Source: UBA7937 sp034419095
GTDB taxonomy: Bacteria; Chloroflexota; Anaerolineae; UBA7937
Length of the DNA: 55,899 nt
NCBI GenBank assembly: GCA_034419095.1
Contig: DAOULQ010000180.1
Coordinates: 1-55,899 of the forward strand
Direction of reading: 5' to 3'
Each line of letters opens with the position of its first letter. Within the stretch, counting starts at the first letter, position 1. The notes under the pieces are model-generated. The model saw nothing but the letters and a program-made list of their open reading frames with translations, made no database searches and was not told the DNA's origin. The translations under genes were made by a program, and so were the position numbers. This document shows, piece by piece, positions 52,095 to 55,899 of this stretch.

Positions 52095-54272
52095 CTAGTC
52101 CCCCACGAAGCGGAACACCAACAGGCCCCCACCCCCAGCGGCGACGTAGGCGTAGTTCCGCGCAACGGCTACGGCACTGGCCCCGCTTGGCGTCTCATAG
52201 GAAGCAAGTTGTGTGGGGGTTGCTGGGTTAGAGACATCCACGATGTAGAGGCCACTGCTATCGGCGACGTAGGCATAGTTCTCGAGCAATGCTATCCCGA
52301 AGGCCTGTCCGGGGGTGTCGTAGAAGCCGACCTCGGTTGGCCGTACCGGACTGGACACGTTCACAATGCGCAGGCCACCCACACCGTCGGCGATGTAGGC
52401 GTAGTCGCCCGCCACGGCCACGCCCCAGGGATCCTCTGGGGAATCGTAGAAGCCGACCTCGGCAGGCGCGGCTGGGTCAGACACATTGATGATCCGCAGG
52501 CCGCCTCCCAGCGCTTGGCTGCCATCCGAGTCGGGATACTCGGCGACATAGGCGTAGTTGTCGGCCACAGCGATCTCGTGGGCCAACGCTGGCCTGTAGT
52601 AGACGCCCAGCTCAGTCGGGGCCCCTGGGTCGGATATGTTTATGATGCGGAGGCCACTGCTATCGGCGATGTAGGCGTAATCGCCCACCACAGCCACGCC
52701 CTCAGGCTGGCTGGGCGTATGGTAGAAGCCGACCTCAGCAGGTGCCGCCGGGTGGAGCACATCAATGATGCGTAGGGCGCCGCCGGCCGTTTGGGTCCCA
52801 TCCCGGGCGGCTACTTCGACGACATAGGCGTAGCTCCCCAGCACGGCCACATCTGTAGCACGGCCCGGCGTGTCGTAGAAGCCGACCTCCCTCGGGGCAG
52901 CAGGGTTGGAGAGGTCCATGATCCGCAGCCCCCCATGCCCAGTGGCGACGTAGGCGTAGTTGCCCACCAACGTCACTTGCCCGGCGGACCCGAGAGTGTC
53001 ATAGGACCCTACATCGATCAGGGCAGCCGAATCGGAGACATCAATGATACGGAGGCCTCCCTCATCGGCGAGATAGGCGTAATCGCCCGCCAGCGCCACG
53101 TCCCAGGCCCACCCTGGGGTGTCGTGGAAGCCGACCTCGATAGGCGCCGACGGGTCGAACACATCAAGGATGCGCAGGCCGGTCTCGCCCTCAACGATGT
53201 ACACATAGTTGCCCACCACCGCGACGCCCCCTGTCCATCCCGGGGTCTCATGGAAGCCAACCTCGCTCGGGTCCGCTGGGTTGGAGACATCGATAATGCG
53301 CAGGCCGCTGCGATCGGCGAGGTAGGCGTAGTTCCCGGAGAGTGCCACGGCCTGCGGATCGCCTGACGTCTCGTAGGAGGCCACTTCACTCGGGGAGGCA
53401 CGGTTGGACACATCAACGATGCGCAGGGCCCCCGCTGAGATTTGGTCGCCATGCCCGTCCCACAGGAGCCCATCGGCGACGAAAGCGTAGTTCCCCGCAA
53501 CGGCAATGTCCCTGGCATACCCCGGCGTATCGTAGAAGCCGACCCCGGTAGGACTCACGGGGTTGGACACGTCGACCATGCACAGGCCGCGCCATCCATC
53601 GGCGACATAGGCATAGTTCCCTGCGACTGCCACCGCGCTGGAGGATCCCGGCGTCTCGTAGAAGCCGGTCTCACCGGGGGCCGCGGGGTTGGAGACGTTG
53701 ATGATCCGCAGGACACCGTACCAGTCGGCCACGTAGGCGTAGTCCCTAGTCACCGCCACGTCCTTCACAGCCCCAGGCAGCAGACCTGTCCTTCCCAACG
53801 CGGTTGCATGGGCCGGGTCGGAGATATCAAAAATCACAAGTCGAGCGCCCACGCCGGCATAAGCGTAGCCGCCTCGGACAACTACAGCCTCTACCGCGCC
53901 ACCGATCTGACCTACTAGTTCGACATTGGCCGCCCGCTGTTCTGCTCCGGTGGGCGGTGCCGCCGTGGCTGTTAGTGTCGCTGGCTGCAGCAATGGAGTA
54001 GGAGAGAGCCACAACATCGGTGTCTCCAATGGCGTTCCTGGCGTGCCTTCCACGCCAATAGCCGGGCCCACAGATGGCTTCAGCAGATAGTAGATTACTC
54101 CCGCGCTCAGCGCCATCACGACGAGTCCAATCAGGAGGCCCGCGACCAATGAGGTTCCCGGCCTGCCACGCCTGGGCTTCGGTGGTGCAGCGGCAACAAG
54201 GCTCTTTCCACACTTGATGCAGAATTTGGCCGCATCCTCGTTCTTAGTACTACACTTCGGACACGTGATCAT
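52095..54272 (-). CDS. Zinc ribbon-TM protein with 14 LVIVD blades
   Basis: Encodes 725 residues from ATG 54272, with GAGGAGGCAGGG upstream. The frame is open for 54 more codons, but that part overlaps a separate small zinc ribbon frame. Zinc ribbon CPKCSTKNEDAAKFCIKCGK, the shared helix (SLVAGLLIGLVVMALSAGVIYYLL) and a Thr/Pro linker precede 14 LVIVD-type repeats. Each is about 38-45 residues (VAVAGNYAYVADG..GLRIIDVSNPA..EVGFYDTPG). Fourteen equals two seven-bladed propellers in tandem. LVIVD repeats are known from surface proteins of bacteria and archaea. The ribbon and helix belong to the same module as in genes 30735-39487, 13 kb away. Confidence 0.87.
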   Translation of the reverse strand: MITCPKCSTKNEDAAKFCIKCGKSLVAAAPPKPRRGRPGTSLVAGLLIGLVVMALSAGVIYYLLKPSVGPAIGVEGTPGTPLETPMLWLSPTPLLQPATLTATAAPPTGAEQRAANVELVGQIGGAVEAVVVRGGYAYAGVGARLVIFDISDPAHATALGRTGLLPGAVKDVAVTRDYAYVADWYGVLRIINVSNPAAPGETGFYETPGSSSAVAVAGNYAYVADGWRGLCMVDVSNPVSPTGVGFYDTPGYARDIAVAGNYAFVADGLLWDGHGDQISAGALRIVDVSNRASPSEVASYETSGDPQAVALSGNYAYLADRSGLRIIDVSNPADPSEVGFHETPGWTGGVAVVGNYVYIVEGETGLRILDVFDPSAPIEVGFHDTPGWAWDVALAGDYAYLADEGGLRIIDVSDSAALIDVGSYDTLGSAGQVTLVGNYAYVATGHGGLRIMDLSNPAAPREVGFYDTPGRATDVAVLGSYAYVVEVAARDGTQTAGGALRIIDVLHPAAPAEVGFYHTPSQPEGVAVVGDYAYIADSSGLRIINISDPGAPTELGVYYRPALAHEIAVADNYAYVAEYPDSDGSQALGGGLRIINVSDPAAPAEVGFYDSPEDPWGVAVAGDYAYIADGVGGLRIVNVSSPVRPTEVGFYDTPGQAFGIALLENYAYVADSSGLYIVDVSNPATPTQLASYETPSGASAVAVARNYAYVAAGGGGLLVFRFVGD

Positions 54273-54307
54273 CCCTGCCTCCTCACCTTCATGCACACCA
54301 ACCCCAA

Positions 54308-54409
54308 CTAGCCGGTTAGAGGCCTCCCACACCTGATGCAGAACTTGTCGCTGGCCTTCACTGGAGAGCCGCATTGACCGCAAAATCGAGACTCGTTTGA
54401 GCTCATCAT
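54308..54409 (-). CDS. Stand-alone 33-residue zinc ribbon
   Basis: ATGATG at 54404-54409, with GGAGGG directly upstream, opens a frame of MMSSNESRFCGQCGSPVKA and then SDKFCIRCGRPLTG before a TAG at 54308. All four Cys of the ribbon are kept. The ribosome site is rather close to the first ATG. It has the same length (34 codons with the stop) as the remnant at 35224-35325. It may be a true microprotein or a left-over of a lost ribbon-anchor gene. Confidence 0.45.
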   Translation of the reverse strand: MMSSNESRFCGQCGSPVKASDKFCIRCGRPLTG

Positions 54410-54465
54410 CCCTCCAAGCATGTCCAGTGATCACCCTCGCGTACCGATAGGTGTTGGGATCCGGC

Positions 54466-55899
54466 TCACCTCAGCGACTCAACATCCCGCAGCCGAACCG
54501 TTCCGTCGTACCCTCCTGAGGCCAGGAGCCTCCCATCGGGGGAGAAAGCTACGCTCATGCCACCACCCCACTGACCCGTGAGGGTGGCCTTTTCCTGCCC
54601 AGTGGCCACATCCCAAATTACCGTGCGATCATCGCCCGCCGACACTAGGAGCCTACCATCGGGGGAGAAGGTCACGCTGCAGACCCGACGCGTATGTTCG
54701 AAAGTGACCCTAACTTCTCCAGCGACCGCATCCCAGACTTTGATCGTCTCGTCGTCGCTTCCTGAGGCCAGAAGGCTGCCATCGGGGGAGAACGCCACGC
54801 TATTGACGCCATCGCCGTGCTCGAGTGTGGCCCTTGACTCGCCAGTGAGCACATCCCAAAGCCTGACCGTGTCGTCCTTACTTCCTGAGGCTAGAAGCCT
54901 ACCATCGGGGGAGAAGGCCACGCTGTCAATCCAAGTCGTGTACTCGAAGCTGGCCCTCAACTCTCCTGTGGTCACATCCCACAGATTGACTCTGCCGTTC
55001 CCATCTCCTGAGGCGAGAAGCGCGCCATCGGGCGAGAAATCTACACTCGAGACCCCACCGGTGTGTCCAATGAGGGTAGCCCTCAACTCACTTGCGACCA
55101 CATCCCAAAGCCTGACCGTGTCGTCCGAACTTCCCGAGGCCAGAAGGCGTCCATTGGGGGAGAAGGCCACGCTCTGGACCGAACCCATGTGCTGAAGGGT
55201 GGCCCTCAACTGACCTGTGGCCACATCCCACAGCCTGATCGTCTGGTCCCAACTTGCCGACGCTAAAACCGCTCCGTCGGGCGAGAAAGCGACGCTCATG
55301 ACGTGATCCCTGTGGCCCGTAAGGGTGTCGCTCAGATCCCCCGTCGCCACGTCCCAAAGCTCTATAGCCTTGCCCCCACTCCCTGTGGCCAGAAGCCGCC
55401 CATCAACCGAGAAGGCCAAGCTCTCAACCCAATCGGTCTGGCCGGTGAGCGTGGTCGCCACCTCCCCCGCGGTGACATCCCAAAGCAACAGCTCGTGTTC
55501 GCTTGCCGAAGCTAAGAGCCGCCCATCGGGAGAGAAGGCCACGCTGTGGACCGAATCCGTGTGGTCGGTCAGGGTGGCCCTCAACTCCCCTGTGACCACA
55601 TCCCAAAGCCTGATCGTCTTGTCCCAACCGCCCGACGCCACCAGGCGCCCATCGGGGGAGAAGGCTACGCTGTACACGTACTCTGGTGTGTGCTCGAAGG
55701 CGCCCCGCAGTTCGCCCGTGGCCACGTCCCAAAGCGTGACCGTGGTCGGCCCGTCCGGCGACTCACCCGAGCCCACTGAGGCGAGAAGTCGGCCATCAGG
55801 AGAGAATGCCACGCTATGGACCCAATGCGCGCCGGCGGTGAAGGTGGCCCTCAGTTCCCCTGTGACCACATCCCAAAGCCTCTCCCCGTCCCACCATGC
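54466..55899 (-). CDS. WD40 propeller protein, 5' end outside the window
   Basis: The frame is open from the window edge (codon at 55899) to a stop at 54466, giving 477 residues without the N-terminus. It consists of about eleven WD40 units with little divergence (VHSVAFSPDGRLLASG, TVRLWDVATGELRATL). Each begins with the AFSPDGRLLAS block and ends with the LWD block. No signal peptide, ribbon or anchor can be seen in this part. WD40 proteins of this regular type are common in Chloroflexota and cyanobacteria and often arise by fresh copying of units. From its neighbours the missing N-terminus may hold a zinc ribbon and helix, but this cannot be tested here. Confidence 0.88.
   Translation of the reverse strand, partial: AWWDGERLWDVVTGELRATFTAGAHWVHSVAFSPDGRLLASVGSGESPDGPTTVTLWDVATGELRGAFEHTPEYVYSVAFSPDGRLVASGGWDKTIRLWDVVTGELRATLTDHTDSVHSVAFSPDGRLLASASEHELLLWDVTAGEVATTLTGQTDWVESLAFSVDGRLLATGSGGKAIELWDVATGDLSDTLTGHRDHVMSVAFSPDGAVLASASWDQTIRLWDVATGQLRATLQHMGSVQSVAFSPNGRLLASGSSDDTVRLWDVVASELRATLIGHTGGVSSVDFSPDGALLASGDGNGRVNLWDVTTGELRASFEYTTWIDSVAFSPDGRLLASGSKDDTVRLWDVLTGESRATLEHGDGVNSVAFSPDGSLLASGSDDETIKVWDAVAGEVRVTFEHTRRVCSVTFSPDGRLLVSAGDDRTVIWDVATGQEKATLTGQWGGGMSVAFSPDGRLLASGGYDGTVRLRDVESLR

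Noticed and set aside
1..55899. tRNA, rRNA, CRISPR array, insertion sequence, integrase
   Set aside because: Looked for on both strands; nothing with the expected motifs or folds was seen.

Overview
The window reads as a GC-rich genome with many GTG and TTG starts. It is probably from a Chloroflexota bacterium (Anaerolineae or Thermoflexia-like). This is inferred from three things: a Tad pilus with no secretin in view, a PrgI-type (single-membrane) type IV secretion set, and many surface proteins built as zinc ribbon, membrane helix, Pro/Thr linker and beta-propeller. No rRNA, tRNA, transposase, integrase or CRISPR array was found.

Region 1 (1-26161, all + strand, tightly overlapping genes) looks like one long operon or operon series. 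Positions 1-11457 carry a Tad/Flp pilus set: TadE/TadG-like pseudopilins, a CpaE/TadZ-like ATPase, CpaB, CpaF, TadB, TadC, three tandem Flp pilins, a prepilin peptidase, two more pseudopilins, and two secreted Pro/Thr-linker proteins, one with a lectin-like fold. Without a break it continues into a type IV secretion/conjugation set (11483-21890): two VirB2-like subunits, a VirB6/TrbL-like channel, PrgI (VirB3-like), a separate VirB4 N-terminal-like protein, the VirB4 ATPase, an M23 cell-wall peptidase and a VirD4-like coupling ATPase. Next come a tandem-duplicated replication-relaxation protein, an HD-GYP phosphodiesterase, ParA and ParB. The simplest reading is an integrative or plasmid conjugative element that uses a Tad pilus for cell contact. 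It could also be a chromosomal DNA or protein secretion system derived from one.

Region 2 (26162-27120) has no supported gene. It holds three short imperfect direct repeats and, at its far end, a terminator for the opposite strand.

Region 3 (27141-55899, all - strand, lower coding density) is a cluster of surface-protein genes. Most have a cytoplasmic zinc ribbon (CxxC...CxxCGK), one membrane helix, a low-complexity linker and an extracellular domain. These domains are TolB-type, WD40, LVIVD or VVW-type propellers, CARDB-like, NTF2-like, or a conserved domain I cannot name. One protein has the mirror-image order (signal peptide, propeller, C-terminal helix, zinc ribbon), so the ribbon stays cytoplasmic. 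Others are polytopic membrane proteins with one or three ribbons, and one is an M23-von Willebrand A fusion. The cluster shows repeated duplication and decay: near-identical N-terminal modules, two copies of a ~200-bp segment, three frameshifted genes, stop-riddled propeller remnants and a propeller fused to the first residues of a protein kinase.

The two halves share the Pro/Thr-linker style but have no direct functional link that I can demonstrate.
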